DNA of 32,751 bases from Treponema sp. (GCA_031266775.1 JAISAQ010000029.1:1-32751), one strand, 5' to 3'; positions 1 to 7,628 are shown, counted from the first letter of the stretch. Program-made: numbers and translations. Notes: generated from the letters alone by a model not told the origin.

Positions 1-344
1 AATATACCGTGTTTCCTGTCCTTGATTTCCGTGCGGTTTGCCCTGGTAAAGGTGAACTGGAGTTCCTCAAACTTCGTCACAAGGTTAGGCAGAACCATGT
101 ATTCGACCATATCGCCAAAGCGGTTGGCAAGTTCCCCAAGCCGCCTGTCGGTGGCCTTCATCTGCCGGTCGGTTTCCTTCATCTGCCGGTCGGTGGCCTC
201 GATCCGCCTGTCGGTGGCCTTCATCTGCTCAGCGGTGGCCTCGATCCGCCGGTCGGTTGCCTTCATCTGCTCTCTGTTTTCCATTAAGGCCGCCCAGACC
301 TTCTCAAAGGTCAGCCCCTCGCCTGCGGTTTGCGCCGTCTCCAT
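1..344 (-). CDS. Coiled-coil repeat protein, DUF3782-like (partial, 3' end off window)
   Basis: The reading frame is open from an ATG at 344 to the window edge, so only the first ~114 residues are seen. An AGGAG sits 6 nt upstream of the ATG. Residues ~24-70 are imperfect heptads of the type ATDRRIE / ATDRQMK, a highly charged coiled coil. They are followed by a conserved-looking segment (GELANRFGDMVEYMVLPNLV) and the start of a basic region. From memory, this layout matches treponemal proteins of the DUF3782 type, in which the coiled coil precedes a PD-(D/E)XK nuclease-like domain; that domain would lie outside the window. Function is unknown. The frame is confident and the family name moderately so. 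Confidence 0.75.
   Translation of the reverse strand, partial: METAQTAGEGLTFEKVWAALMENREQMKATDRRIEATAEQMKATDRRIEATDRQMKETDRQMKATDRRLGELANRFGDMVEYMVLPNLVTKFEELQFTFTRANRTEIKDRKHGI
135..275. repeat. Short tandem repeats encoding coiled-coil heptads
   Basis: About seven imperfect 21-bp units (core on the plus strand: GGTGGCCTTCATCTGCCG and variants) lie inside the truncated gene at the left edge. Each unit encodes one heptad. Copy number could vary between strains through slippage or recombination, changing the coiled-coil length in steps of seven residues without breaking the frame. Confidence 0.7.
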
Positions 345-514
345 ATGTGGCTCCTGCTTTTAATATACTCCTTTTGGGGCTTTTGGAGAAGCCGTGCCAG
401 GCACCGTATCCGAATCCGGCGCTATCGTCAATGCCGGATGCCGTTGTGCCCTGTCTACGGACATAAACGTTCCGCCATTCCGGAAATCCGCCGGCCCCTG
501 TCCTGACTTTCCGC

Positions 515-545
515 TTGAATTCCCGTTTTTTTCAGTTAGTATAAT
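515..545 (+). promoter_or_regulatory. Possible promoter of the glycosyltransferase gene
   Basis: TTGAAT (515-520) and a perfect TATAAT (540-545) are separated by 19 bp, slightly longer than ideal. The -10 box ends only 3 nt before the ATG at 549, so either the transcript is leaderless or the true start codon lies a little downstream. No Shine-Dalgarno sequence is visible before 549. Confidence 0.35.
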
Positions 546-548
546 AAT

Positions 549-1826
549 ATGTACCTTACCAGATTTAACAGGATAAACCGGATCGGCTTTGTGTCTACCC
601 GTTTCAGGGGAAACGACGGGGTGTCCCTGGAAACCGCCAAATGGCGGCAGGTGCTGGAAAAAATGGGCTACGAATGCTTTTTTTTCTCGGGCCTTTCGGA
701 CTGGGACGGTGAAAAATCCATGGTCGTGGAAGAGGCCTTTTTCGGCCATCCTCTTATCACGGGCATACAGGCCCGCTGTTTCGGCGTTACGGTGCGGAAC
801 GAAAAACTCACGGGCGAGATTCAGGCGGCGCGCCTTATTCTCAAGCGGGCGCTCTACGATTTTGTCGATGCGTTCAGCGTTGATCTTCTTATTGTCGAAA
901 ACGCCCTTGCCATTCCCATGAACATTCCCCTGGGGCTTGCCATTACCGAGTACATTGCCGAAACGGGAATTCCCGTCATTGCCCATCACCATGATTTTTC
1001 GTGGGAACGCCAGCGTTTTTCGGTGAACTGCGTGGAAGATTACCTTTCCATGAGTTTCCCGCCCCGGCTGCACCCCATTAACCATGTCGTCATCAATTCG
1101 GACGCCTGCCAGAGGCTTTCGTACCGTTGCGGCCTTTCTTCCGTTATTATTCCCAACGTACTGGATTTTGACAGTGAGGCTCCGGTTATGGACGACTACG
1201 CCCGTACCATGCGGCGGGATCTGGGCATCGGGAAAGATGAGGCTCTGCTCCTGCAGCCCACCCGCATCGTCGCCCGCAAGGGAATAGAGCACGCCATAGA
1301 GCTGGCAAGCCGCCTCAAGGACAGGCGCGCGAAACTCCTCATAAGCCACCAGGAGCGGGACGAAGGCTCGGACTACTACATGCGCGCCCTGGATTACGCC
1401 GATCTTCTGGGAGTGGAAGTGCTGGTAAGACCCGATATCATAGGCGGCGAGCGGGGAACCACCGGCGACGGCAAAAAAAAATACAACCTTGCCGACTGCT
1501 ACATCAACGCCGATTTCGTTACGTACCCTTCAAGCTACGAAGGATTCGGCAACGCGTTCCTTGAGGCGCTGTGGTTTAAAAAACCCATACTGGTTAACCG
1601 GTATTCGATTTTCCAGCGGGATATTGAGCCACTGGATTTTGACGTGGTAATTATGGAAAACAACATCACGTCCGACACGGTGGAAACGGTCCGGGCAATT
1701 CTGGAATACCCGGAAGCAGGAAACATTATGGCGGAACGGAATTACGAATTGGGGCGGAAATTTTTCTCGTACCCGCTGCTCGAACAGCGGCTCAAACAGG
1801 TGCTGATGAATTTCGGCCAGGTGTAG
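549..1826 (+). CDS. Glycosyltransferase, group 1 / GT4-like
   Basis: This 425-residue protein has the two-domain GT-B pattern. The N-terminal half opens with a nucleotide-fold strand (RIGFVSTRFRGNDGVSLET, residues ~11-29). The C-terminal half has a PTRIVARKGIEHAIEL segment and the GT4-type motif YEGFGNAFLEALWFKKPILV around residues 329-348, with both glutamates of the EX7E element. No signal peptide or membrane segment is seen, so it is probably cytosolic and transfers a sugar from a nucleotide-sugar donor. Acceptor and product cannot be read from sequence, and no other cell-envelope genes lie beside it. It converges with mazG with a gap of ~40 bp. Start choice is uncertain because the ATG lacks a clear ribosome-binding site. 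Confidence 0.85.
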   Translation: MYLTRFNRINRIGFVSTRFRGNDGVSLETAKWRQVLEKMGYECFFFSGLSDWDGEKSMVVEEAFFGHPLITGIQARCFGVTVRNEKLTGEIQAARLILKRALYDFVDAFSVDLLIVENALAIPMNIPLGLAITEYIAETGIPVIAHHHDFSWERQRFSVNCVEDYLSMSFPPRLHPINHVVINSDACQRLSYRCGLSSVIIPNVLDFDSEAPVMDDYARTMRRDLGIGKDEALLLQPTRIVARKGIEHAIELASRLKDRRAKLLISHQERDEGSDYYMRALDYADLLGVEVLVRPDIIGGERGTTGDGKKKYNLADCYINADFVTYPSSYEGFGNAFLEALWFKKPILVNRYSIFQRDIEPLDFDVVIMENNITSDTVETVRAILEYPEAGNIMAERNYELGRKFFSYPLLEQRLKQVLMNFGQV

Positions 1827-1868
1827 GCAGGGCCCGGAAACACCGCGGAGGAACTTTTTCCGCCTGTT

Positions 1869-2726
1869 TCAGGGAGCGTCCTTTTTTGCTTCCTCCCAAA
1901 ACGTGTCCATGACGGCAAGGTTCTCCTTCTTCATCTCCGTTCCCTTTTCCTTCATCCTTTTTTCTATATGCTTAAAGCGTTTTTCAAACTTGACGTTTGC
2001 CCGCTGAAGGACCACCGAAGGGTCCGCGCCAAGAAAGCGGCAGATGTTTACGGCGGAAAAAAGAAGATCCCCCAGTTCGCCTTCAAGACGCGCGGATGGC
2101 CGCTGCCCGGCGTCTCCCGATCCCGAAAGCGCCGGTAAGGTCCGCGCCGCCGCGGCTTCACGCACTTCGTCAAGCTCTTCCTCCAGCTTGCCTGAAACAC
2201 CACCGAAATCGGGCCAGTCAAAACCTGTACGGGCGGCCTTCTTCTGGAGCTTAAAGGCGCGGTCAAGAGGCGGAAGGCCGCGGGACACCCCGTCCAGAAC
2301 AGAATCTTTGGGCTTTCTTCCTTCCGTCTCCACCTTGATGCGGGCCCAGTTGTCAAGAACCTCCGCGCTGTCCTTTACCTTGACGCTGCCGAATACATGG
2401 GGATGCCTCCGCACAAGTTTCGCACAAACGCCTTCAAGGACATCCGCGACGGTGAAGGCACCGTCCTGTTCATGCATGTAGGAAAGCATGGTCACAAGAA
2501 GAAAAAGATCCCCCAGTTCCTCCATGATGTGGCCCGGCTCCTTTCCGTCTATGGCCTCCACACATTCGTAGGTTTCCTCAATAAGGTCTCCCCTGAGGCT
2601 TTCGGGGCTCTGTTCCCTGTCCCAAGGGCATCCGCCGGGGGCGCGGAGGCGGGCAATGATTCCCAGAAGTTTTTCAAATGCCTCCTTCGCGCCGCCGCGC
2701 ACAGGAGGAAGGTCTTTGTGCTGCAT
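1869..2726 (-). CDS. mazG: Nucleoside triphosphate pyrophosphohydrolase MazG
   Basis: This 285-residue protein has two MazG-type all-alpha domains, each with the metal-binding pattern: EETYECVEAI ... EELGDLFL in the N-terminal half and EELDEVREA ... EGELGDLLF in the C-terminal half. The opening RLRAPGGCPWDREQ is typical of the family, and the length is near that of full two-domain MazG. MazG hydrolyses NTPs or dNTPs to monophosphates and pyrophosphate. The ATG at 2726 is preferred because AAAGGAA precedes it. An upstream in-frame TTG at 2786 would begin inside a dispersed palindromic repeat and is unlikely to be used. It is the last gene of clpP-pth-mazG. Confidence 0.92.
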   Translation of the reverse strand: MQHKDLPPVRGGAKEAFEKLLGIIARLRAPGGCPWDREQSPESLRGDLIEETYECVEAIDGKEPGHIMEELGDLFLLVTMLSYMHEQDGAFTVADVLEGVCAKLVRRHPHVFGSVKVKDSAEVLDNWARIKVETEGRKPKDSVLDGVSRGLPPLDRAFKLQKKAARTGFDWPDFGGVSGKLEEELDEVREAAAARTLPALSGSGDAGQRPSARLEGELGDLLFSAVNICRFLGADPSVVLQRANVKFEKRFKHIEKRMKEKGTEMKKENLAVMDTFWEEAKKDAP

Positions 2727-2761
2727 GTGTACGTTCCTTTCAGGGCCCAGGAGAAACCCCG

Positions 2762-2811
2762 GCGTTTTTAAGCGGAAGTTGTTCAATAACTCTGGTTATT
2801 GAACAACTCTA
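2762..2811 (-). repeat. Dispersed 50-bp palindromic repeat, copy 1
   Basis: A perfect 14-bp inverted repeat (AGTTGTTCAATAAC and its complement, 2777-2790 and 2795-2808) with a 4-nt loop is followed on the minus strand by TTCCGCTTAAAAACGC. Copy 2 at 22861-22910 is identical over all 50 positions except three in the loop. This copy lies between pth and mazG, and its first arm encodes the last residues and the stop codon of pth. It could act as a terminator or RNA-stabilising hairpin, or be a small mobile palindrome of the REP/MITE kind. Confidence 0.85.
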
Positions 2812-3425
2812 ATCTTCTTTTTGTTCCACTCAGGGAGCAGTGATTCGGGGCCAAAAGACAGGGCCTCCGCAAGCGCCAGCGCCGAAGCGGCAAGAACAGG
2901 CTCCAGCGTCTCCTCTTCGGCGGCGCTGAAATCCGAAAGCACCCAGCCTGAAATGTCGCTGTGGCCCGGCCGGCCTATGCCTATGCGGAGCCGCCAGAAA
3001 TCCGCCGTACCCAGGGCGGCCTTCATGGATCGCAGCCCGTTGTGTCCCCCGAGGCCTCCGCCGAATTTAAAGGACGCGGTCCCCAAGGGAAGCTCAAGTT
3101 CGTCATGAACGGCAATTACCCCTTCGGCCTTTATTCTGAAAAAAGAGGCGGCTTCCGCGGCCGATTCCCCGGACAGGTTCATGTAGGTTTCCGGCATAAG
3201 AAAATGAACACGGCGATCCGGTACACAAAGCGCACAATCGCCCGGCGCGGACAGGTCCCCGGCAAACACGGACACGTTCAGGGCGGCGTACAGCCCGCGG
3301 TATTTTTTCCACCACACAAGGGACCCGTAAAAGGGAAGGAGAGGGGCCGCAAGCCGCCCCGCGTTGTGCCGGTTCCGCGCATATTCACGGCCCGGATTCC
3401 CCAGAAAAACCGCCAGTTCTATCAT
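2796..3425 (-). CDS. pth: Peptidyl-tRNA hydrolase
   Basis: This 209-residue protein cleaves the ester bond of peptidyl-tRNAs released from ribosomes. The family signature is clear: FLGNPGREYARNRHNAG near the N-terminus carries the conserved Asn and catalytic His, followed by ETYMNLSG, VHDELELPLG (Asp) and GGGLGGHNGLRSM. Length is slightly above the usual ~190-200. A 25-residue insertion-like stretch (WWKKYRGLYAALNVSVFAGD) follows the first motif. The final residues (RVVQ) and the TAA stop are encoded by one arm of the dispersed palindromic repeat, so the native C-terminus was probably altered by it. The gene starts 16 nt after clpP and is presumably co-transcribed. Confidence 0.95.
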   Translation of the reverse strand: MIELAVFLGNPGREYARNRHNAGRLAAPLLPFYGSLVWWKKYRGLYAALNVSVFAGDLSAPGDCALCVPDRRVHFLMPETYMNLSGESAAEAASFFRIKAEGVIAVHDELELPLGTASFKFGGGLGGHNGLRSMKAALGTADFWRLRIGIGRPGHSDISGWVLSDFSAAEEETLEPVLAASALALAEALSFGPESLLPEWNKKKIRVVQ

Positions 3426-3441
3426 GACAAAGAGCGCGTTC

Positions 3442-4080
3442 CTATAGTTCGTCCCGTTTCTTTATAATCCTGGAGATGAGGCCGTAGGCCGCCGCTTCTT
3501 CGGCGTTCATCCAGTAGTCCCGGTCGGTATCTTTTTCCACCTGTTCAAGAGAGACGCCCGTTTCCCCGGAGATGAGGCGGTTGATTTTTTCCCGCAGCTT
3601 GTCGATTTCCCGTGCGTGTATTTCTATGTCGGTCGCCACTCCGCGTATACCCGAAAGGGGCTGATGGATAAGGTAATGACTGTTGGGAAGACCCGCGCGC
3701 CTTTCCCTGGGACTTGCAAGCTGTATAATGGCTGCGGCGCTTGCCACAAGGCCCATGCCTATGGTAAAGACAGGCGGCTTTACAAATCGTATCATGTCGA
3801 AGATCGCGTAACCCGCGTCGGCGTCCCCGCCGGGAGAATCAATAAAGATCTTTATGGGATCATCCCCCGTGTTTTCAAGGAGGAGCAGCTGCTTCACGGT
3901 TTTTTCGGCAAGATCCTTTTTTATCTCGCCGCACAGCAGTATGGTCCGCGTCTTGAGCATCTTCTGGACAAGCGGATCGGCCCCGGCCCGTTCCGGTTCC
4001 TTTTCATCTTCGTCCTCATCCTCATCTTCCTCTTCGCCGGAAAGCGCCCTTTCAACCTGATCCTTCACCAAACGAGCCAT
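3442..4080 (-). CDS. clpP: ATP-dependent Clp protease proteolytic subunit
   Basis: This 212-residue serine peptidase forms the barrel of the Clp protease. The triad can be placed at Ser114 (GLVASAAA), His139 (LIHQP) and Asp188 (DTDRD); the His-Asp spacing matches the family. DSPGGD (residues 81-86) is the usual oxyanion-side motif. The N-terminus is unusual: residues ~16-30 are almost entirely acidic (an EEEDEDEDEDE run). It replaces the normal axial-loop sequence. The ATG at 4080 is chosen because GGAGG lies 7 nt upstream; a TTG six bases earlier is less likely. It is the first gene of clpP-pth-mazG. Divergent sequence (Ser-His in NSHYLIHQP) suggests a ClpP2-type paralogue rather than the standard ClpP. 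Confidence 0.93.
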   Translation of the reverse strand: MARLVKDQVERALSGEEEDEDEDEDEKEPERAGADPLVQKMLKTRTILLCGEIKKDLAEKTVKQLLLLENTGDDPIKIFIDSPGGDADAGYAIFDMIRFVKPPVFTIGMGLVASAAAIIQLASPRERRAGLPNSHYLIHQPLSGIRGVATDIEIHAREIDKLREKINRLISGETGVSLEQVEKDTDRDYWMNAEEAAAYGLISRIIKKRDEL

Positions 4081-4133
4081 GAACAAACCTCCGGATTGTT
4101 AATCACAGTACAACCAATTTTGTAACCGGTTCA

Positions 4134-4143
4134 AGTATACCAC
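4134..4143 (-). promoter_or_regulatory. Candidate extended -10 for clpP operon
   Basis: On the minus strand the sequence reads GTGGTATACT, a TATACT -10 box with a TG-type extension, about 54 nt before the clpP ATG. The -35 position is a weak T-rich hexamer. The same GTGGTATACT word appears in the promoter-like repeat at 7321-7331. Confidence 0.4.
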
Positions 4144-4219
4144 ATCGCGGGATTTCAAAAAACCCCGCCTGGAAAATCCCCGGCGGAAAAAATTCCCCCG
4201 CCGTTTCGCGGCAACGCCG

Positions 4220-5041
4220 TTACCCCTTTACCGCGCCTGAAATCATGCCGTTGATTATGTACTTCTGCGCGAATATGTAGACCAGCACCACCGGAACGGA
4301 AACCAGCACAACGTCGGCGCATACCAGATTCCAGTTTCTGCTGTACTGCCCGTAAAAATTAAAGACCGAAAGCGGAAGCGTCCATTTGGCCGATGAATTA
4401 AGAAGGTACATGGGTATCTGCAGTTCATTCCAGACCCACATAAAATTGAGGACGCCGGCAGTGGCAATGACCGGCTTAAGGAGGGGAAAGATGATCCGCC
4501 CAAAAAGAAAAAAGCCCCGTACGCCGTCTATGACCGCGGCTTCATCCAGTTCGCGGGGAATGCCCTTGATAAAACCCGTGAATATCATTGTGGTAAAAGG
4601 CATAAAAAGGGCCGCGTAACACAGTGAAAGCCCAAGCCGGGAACCGTACAGCCCTATTGTCCGCAGAAGCTGTATGGTCGGCATGGCCGCAAACGGCGCG
4701 ATAATGCCAAAAGTCATTAACCGGTACGCAATCCTCGCTCCCCTTGTGCCCCTGCGGCACAGGACAAAACTCAGGACGGACGAAAGGGAAAGTGTCAGCG
4801 TTACCGATATGACGGTAACAAAAACGCTGTTTCCAAGCGAACGGAGAAAATTGTACTTCCACACTTCGGCGAAATTCGAAAACTGCCACACCGTGGGGAG
4901 CCTTATGTTAAGATAGCCCGCTTCTCCCCTGACCTTGAAAGCGGTCAGCACAACCATGAGGAGCGGATATATGGTAACAACGCTGCAAAGCCAGAGAAAA
5001 ATTTCCAGAAATAAGTTTACCGTCCTGTCTTTTTTGTTCAT
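4220..5041 (-). CDS. Carbohydrate ABC transporter permease (MalG-type)
   Basis: This 273-residue inner-membrane protein has about six hydrophobic segments. The MalG/CUT1-type EAA loop (DEAAVIDGVRGFFLFGRIIFP) lies in its second half. It forms the translocation pore with the neighbouring permease. The ATG at 5041 overlaps the upstream stop as ATGA, indicating translational coupling; a GTG at 5056 is an alternative start. The C-terminal VFAQKYIINGMISGAVKG-type ending is typical of this permease class. Substrate is some sugar or oligosaccharide, not determinable here. Confidence 0.9.
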   Translation of the reverse strand: MNKKDRTVNLFLEIFLWLCSVVTIYPLLMVVLTAFKVRGEAGYLNIRLPTVWQFSNFAEVWKYNFLRSLGNSVFVTVISVTLTLSLSSVLSFVLCRRGTRGARIAYRLMTFGIIAPFAAMPTIQLLRTIGLYGSRLGLSLCYAALFMPFTTMIFTGFIKGIPRELDEAAVIDGVRGFFLFGRIIFPLLKPVIATAGVLNFMWVWNELQIPMYLLNSSAKWTLPLSVFNFYGQYSRNWNLVCADVVLVSVPVVLVYIFAQKYIINGMISGAVKG

Positions 5042-5907
5042 GCGGCGTATTCCCACGTTTCACTTGTCTTTTGCCATACAACGGATACGGCAATGAGCAC
5101 CAGGGTAAACACAAAATTGACCGCCACCGACTGCGCATAACGCCCGGCCGCCATTTCATTCATCATAAGGGTGCCCAAACTTTCCGTCGAACTTCCCGGC
5201 CCGCCTGAGGTCATGATATAAATAAGATCGAACATTTTAAGACCGTAGACAAGGCTGAAAAGAATGTTGACGTTCACGATGCTCATGATCATGGGAAGGA
5301 TGACGACTCTGTACGTCTGCCATTCGGAAGCGCCGTCGATCTTTGCCGCCTCCAGGTATTCGGAAGGGACCGTCTGCATTCCGGCAAGAGAGATGACAAG
5401 GGCATAGCCCGTGTTCCGCCAAATCTCCGCGGCCGAAATGGCAATGATAGCCGTAAAACGGCCGCCGAACCACTGCACCGCCCGGCCGCCCATGAATTTG
5501 ATAATTTCGTTGATGATACCGTGCCGGGTATCGAATACCGCCGAAAAAGTCAGTCCCACGACAAGGGCGGAAAGAATGGCGGGAACATAGTAAATGGTTC
5601 TAAGGATCATTCTGGTGCGTATTTGACGGTTCAGCAAACAGGCAAAAAACAGCCCCAGAAAAGTCACCGTAACGGTTTTCGCGGCGGCGTAGATCAGGGT
5701 ATTTACCAGGGCTACAGGAAGTTTCCGGTCCCGTATTACCGACACGAGGTTTTCAAGGCCCGTAAAGCGCAGGTTCGCCGACCTGGCCGCGCTCCAGTTC
5801 GTAAAGGCATACGCATAACCTATGGACGAAGGAATAACGAAGAACACAATAAACACCAGCGCCGGTACTATCACCATATAGAGGGGATAGATATTCCTTC
5901 TGTCCAC
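5038..5907 (-). CDS. Carbohydrate ABC transporter permease (MalF/UgpA-type)
   Basis: This 289-residue membrane protein begins IYPLYMVIVPALVFIVFFVIP, a first transmembrane helix. It carries the EAA-loop signature EYLEAAKIDGASEWQTYRVVILP around residues 190-212 and a conserved TSGGPGSSTESLG segment. About six membrane segments are visible. It starts at a GTG with GGAG 7 nt upstream, 17 bp after the binding-protein gene, and pairs with the MalG-type permease downstream. No ATPase gene is present in the cluster, so the complex probably uses a shared MsmK/UgpC-type ATPase encoded elsewhere. Confidence 0.9.
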   Translation of the reverse strand: MDRRNIYPLYMVIVPALVFIVFFVIPSSIGYAYAFTNWSAARSANLRFTGLENLVSVIRDRKLPVALVNTLIYAAAKTVTVTFLGLFFACLLNRQIRTRMILRTIYYVPAILSALVVGLTFSAVFDTRHGIINEIIKFMGGRAVQWFGGRFTAIIAISAAEIWRNTGYALVISLAGMQTVPSEYLEAAKIDGASEWQTYRVVILPMIMSIVNVNILFSLVYGLKMFDLIYIMTSGGPGSSTESLGTLMMNEMAAGRYAQSVAVNFVFTLVLIAVSVVWQKTSETWEYAA

Positions 5908-5924
5908 AGGCTGTCTCCGCGCCC

Positions 5925-7214
5925 CTATTGGGCAAAAGACCTAAGGGTATTTATCCTGTCCTCATCAAGCTGGCGGATACATTCCTCTATGCTTATATTT
6001 CCGCTCATCATATCCTGGATGATCTTGCCGCCCTGTACCTGGGAATACCCGATAATTTTGGGCTGCGCCACGGAGGCGTGTCCTACCCTGTCGACCAGAT
6101 CCTTTATTTCACGGTACTGGGCGGAAGGGCTGTTGGTATTCTGCCCCTTGAACACCGGATTGGTCGCAACGCCGTTAAAAGCCATGTTGTAATTTTCCGG
6201 TTTTGACATGAAGTCAATTAAATCCAGGGCGGCGGCCAGGCGGGGACTGTTCCTGTTTGCCATCATGAGGCTGACATTGGGGCCCTCAAAGGTTCCATTG
6301 TCGGAGGTTCCCATGAATACCGGCATGAGCCCGAAATCATCCTTGGTATATGTATACGACGTACTGTCGTAATCGGTATCGAACCAGGTATCCCAGCAGT
6401 ACACCATCGCCGCCTCGCCTTCGCCGAGAACTTCGTTCATGTAGTCCCACCTGTCCGACATGAAAGTCTTTCCGAAATAACCTTTCTGCGCGGCTCTCCT
6501 GAAATACTGCAGCATGGAAGTGATCTGGGGAATGTCCGCGTACCGGATTTCGTTGTTATTGAGCCGGGCAAGCAGCCTTTCGCCCTCGGAACTGTCGAAA
6601 ACCGGATCAAGGGCGTACTGGTAGAGGAGAGACCAGGAATCGGCCGTCGGGTAGTAGACAGGCTGAACTCCCGCGGCAAGCAGCCTGTCGCAGAGGGTCT
6701 CAAATTCGGCCTGTGTTTTGGGGATCGAAAGTCCCTGCTTTTCAAAAATTCTCTTGTTGTAGAAGAGCCCCGACACCGACGCTTCCCAAAATGGCAGGCC
6801 GTACACCTTGCTGTTGACCTTTGCCTGGGGAAGTACGGCGTCCTGTATGTCGCCGACCCAGGAGGCATTGCTGAAATCGTAAAAATTGTCTTCCACTTTA
6901 AAATTGAGGAGATGGTAATTCCCGAAGTGCATGAACAGATCGGGGATATCCCCCGTTGTAAATTTTGTCAGCAGAACGGCTTCCGCGTTGCTTCCGTCCA
7001 GCCCCTGAATGTCTATTCTGTTGCCGGTTTTTTCTTCCCAGGCCTTGAAGACCCGCTGCATGTACGGCTTTGCCGCGTCATCGGCATTTCCATAGAGGGA
7101 AAGGGTTACTCCGCCCGGTTTGCCGGATGCTCCCTGGCCCTTCGCGTAGGCATGGGAAACAAAAGAAAAAACAAAAAGCGCCGTAAAGAACACCATACAC
7201 ATACTCTTTTTCAC
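5925..7214 (-). CDS. ABC transporter extracellular sugar-binding protein
   Basis: This 429-residue family 1 solute-binding protein opens with a cleavable signal peptide (MKKSMCMVFFTALFVFSFVS, then HAYA|KGQ). No lipobox cysteine is present, so it would be a free periplasmic protein. The body shows typical motifs: KFTTGDIPDLFMHFGNYH, VYGLPFWEASVSGLFYNKRI and GEAAMVYCWDTW. It starts with GTG at 7214 with AAGGAG 7 nt upstream. It is the first gene of the importer operon and should set its specificity. The many aromatic residues fit a carbohydrate ligand, but the identity is unknown. Confidence 0.9.
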   Translation of the reverse strand: MKKSMCMVFFTALFVFSFVSHAYAKGQGASGKPGGVTLSLYGNADDAAKPYMQRVFKAWEEKTGNRIDIQGLDGSNAEAVLLTKFTTGDIPDLFMHFGNYHLLNFKVEDNFYDFSNASWVGDIQDAVLPQAKVNSKVYGLPFWEASVSGLFYNKRIFEKQGLSIPKTQAEFETLCDRLLAAGVQPVYYPTADSWSLLYQYALDPVFDSSEGERLLARLNNNEIRYADIPQITSMLQYFRRAAQKGYFGKTFMSDRWDYMNEVLGEGEAAMVYCWDTWFDTDYDSTSYTYTKDDFGLMPVFMGTSDNGTFEGPNVSLMMANRNSPRLAAALDLIDFMSKPENYNMAFNGVATNPVFKGQNTNSPSAQYREIKDLVDRVGHASVAQPKIIGYSQVQGGKIIQDMMSGNISIEECIRQLDEDRINTLRSFAQ

Positions 7215-7248
7215 GGAAATTCTCCTTGGATTGTGAGCATTATGCAGT

Positions 7249-7278
7249 ATGCTACTTCCGTACCCGTAAAGATGTCAA
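7249..7278 (-). promoter_or_regulatory. Promoter of the sugar importer operon
   Basis: A perfect TTGACA (complement of 7273-7278) is followed after 18 bp by TAGCAT (complement of 7249-7254). CATAAT ten bases further downstream is an alternative -10. A small inverted repeat (GCAT ... ATGC) overlaps this area and could be an operator, but no linked sugar regulator gene is present. Confidence 0.5.
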
Positions 7279-7290
7279 GACAAACGCCTA

Positions 7291-7331
7291 GCCTTCTCTC
7301 TGTACACAAAACCCGCAATGTGTGGTATACT
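7291..7331 (+). repeat. Promoter-like direct repeat, copy 1 (left edge of island)
   Basis: This ~41-bp sequence begins GCCTTCTCTCTGTACACAAA and ends in TGTGTGGTATACT. It matches 9501-9540 in the same orientation with about three changes, one of them a single-base gap. It contains a good promoter: TACACA (7303-7308), 17 bp, TATACT (7326-7331). The two copies bracket the AT-rich accessory segment. Confidence 0.8.
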
Positions 7332-7333
7332 GT

Positions 7334-7510
7334 CTATTCATACACCACCAAATGCAGGTTCGCCCGGCGGGCATCCGCCCGGGTCCGTTTCAGGGCCGCC
7401 GACATGGTAAGCCCCTCCCCTTTCCGGTACTGCCAGGCGGACCGCATGATAGCCGCCCGGTCATACCGGCAGGGGCAGTGTTCAGCCCTCCGTTCTTTCC
7501 CGCCATCCAT
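7334..7510 (-). CDS. Small hypothetical protein, doubtful
   Basis: A 58-residue frame starts at an ATG inside an AT-rich tract (TATATAT) and ends at 7334. The middle (AAIMRSAWQYRKGEGLTMSA, then ALKRTRADARR) resembles small phage-associated or plasmid-associated proteins that share a motif of the type IMxxAWxxxR...ALKxxWADA. That resemblance is from memory. No Shine-Dalgarno is visible and the frame overlaps nothing else convincing. It lies between the sugar importer and the regulator gene, within the bracketed island. If unreal, the 7215-7628 gap holds only promoters and repeats. Confidence 0.35.
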   Translation of the reverse strand: MDGGKERRAEHCPCRYDRAAIMRSAWQYRKGEGLTMSAALKRTRADARRANLHLVVYE

Positions 7511-7555
7511 ATATATATAAATAATATACATATATCTAGAGTATTGTCAAAAGAA

Positions 7556-7615
7556 ATTTACATAATTTTGTATTTTTTTTATTGATTTTTGGATAAAATA
7601 TACCGAAATGTAAAT
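7556..7615. promoter_or_regulatory. Possible operator region of the HTH regulator
   Basis: Eight-base arms ATTTACAT (7556-7563) and ATGTAAAT (7608-7615) form an inverted repeat in a very AT-rich stretch just before the regulator gene. A weak -10 (TATACC, 7599-7604) lies between them. This is the natural place for self-repression by a Cro/C1-type protein. In AT-rich DNA such arms can arise by chance. Confidence 0.3.
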
Positions 7616-7628
7616 ATAAAAGGAAATT

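Noticed and set aside
135-275. CRISPR-like array of short repeats
   Set aside because: The units are directly adjacent, with no unique spacers, and encode coiled-coil heptads in frame.
360-1349. 329-codon frame on the minus strand
   Set aside because: It is antisense to the glycosyltransferase gene, which has clear family motifs; no family features or start signals are seen in the antisense frame.
2726-2786. TTG-started N-terminal extension of mazG
   Set aside because: The added codons come from the arm of the dispersed palindromic repeat; the ATG at 2726 has a ribosome-binding site.
7322-7585. 87-codon plus-strand frame after promoter repeat copy 1
   Set aside because: Proline/arginine-rich start and an AT-rich tail that crosses the composition border; no ribosome-binding site.
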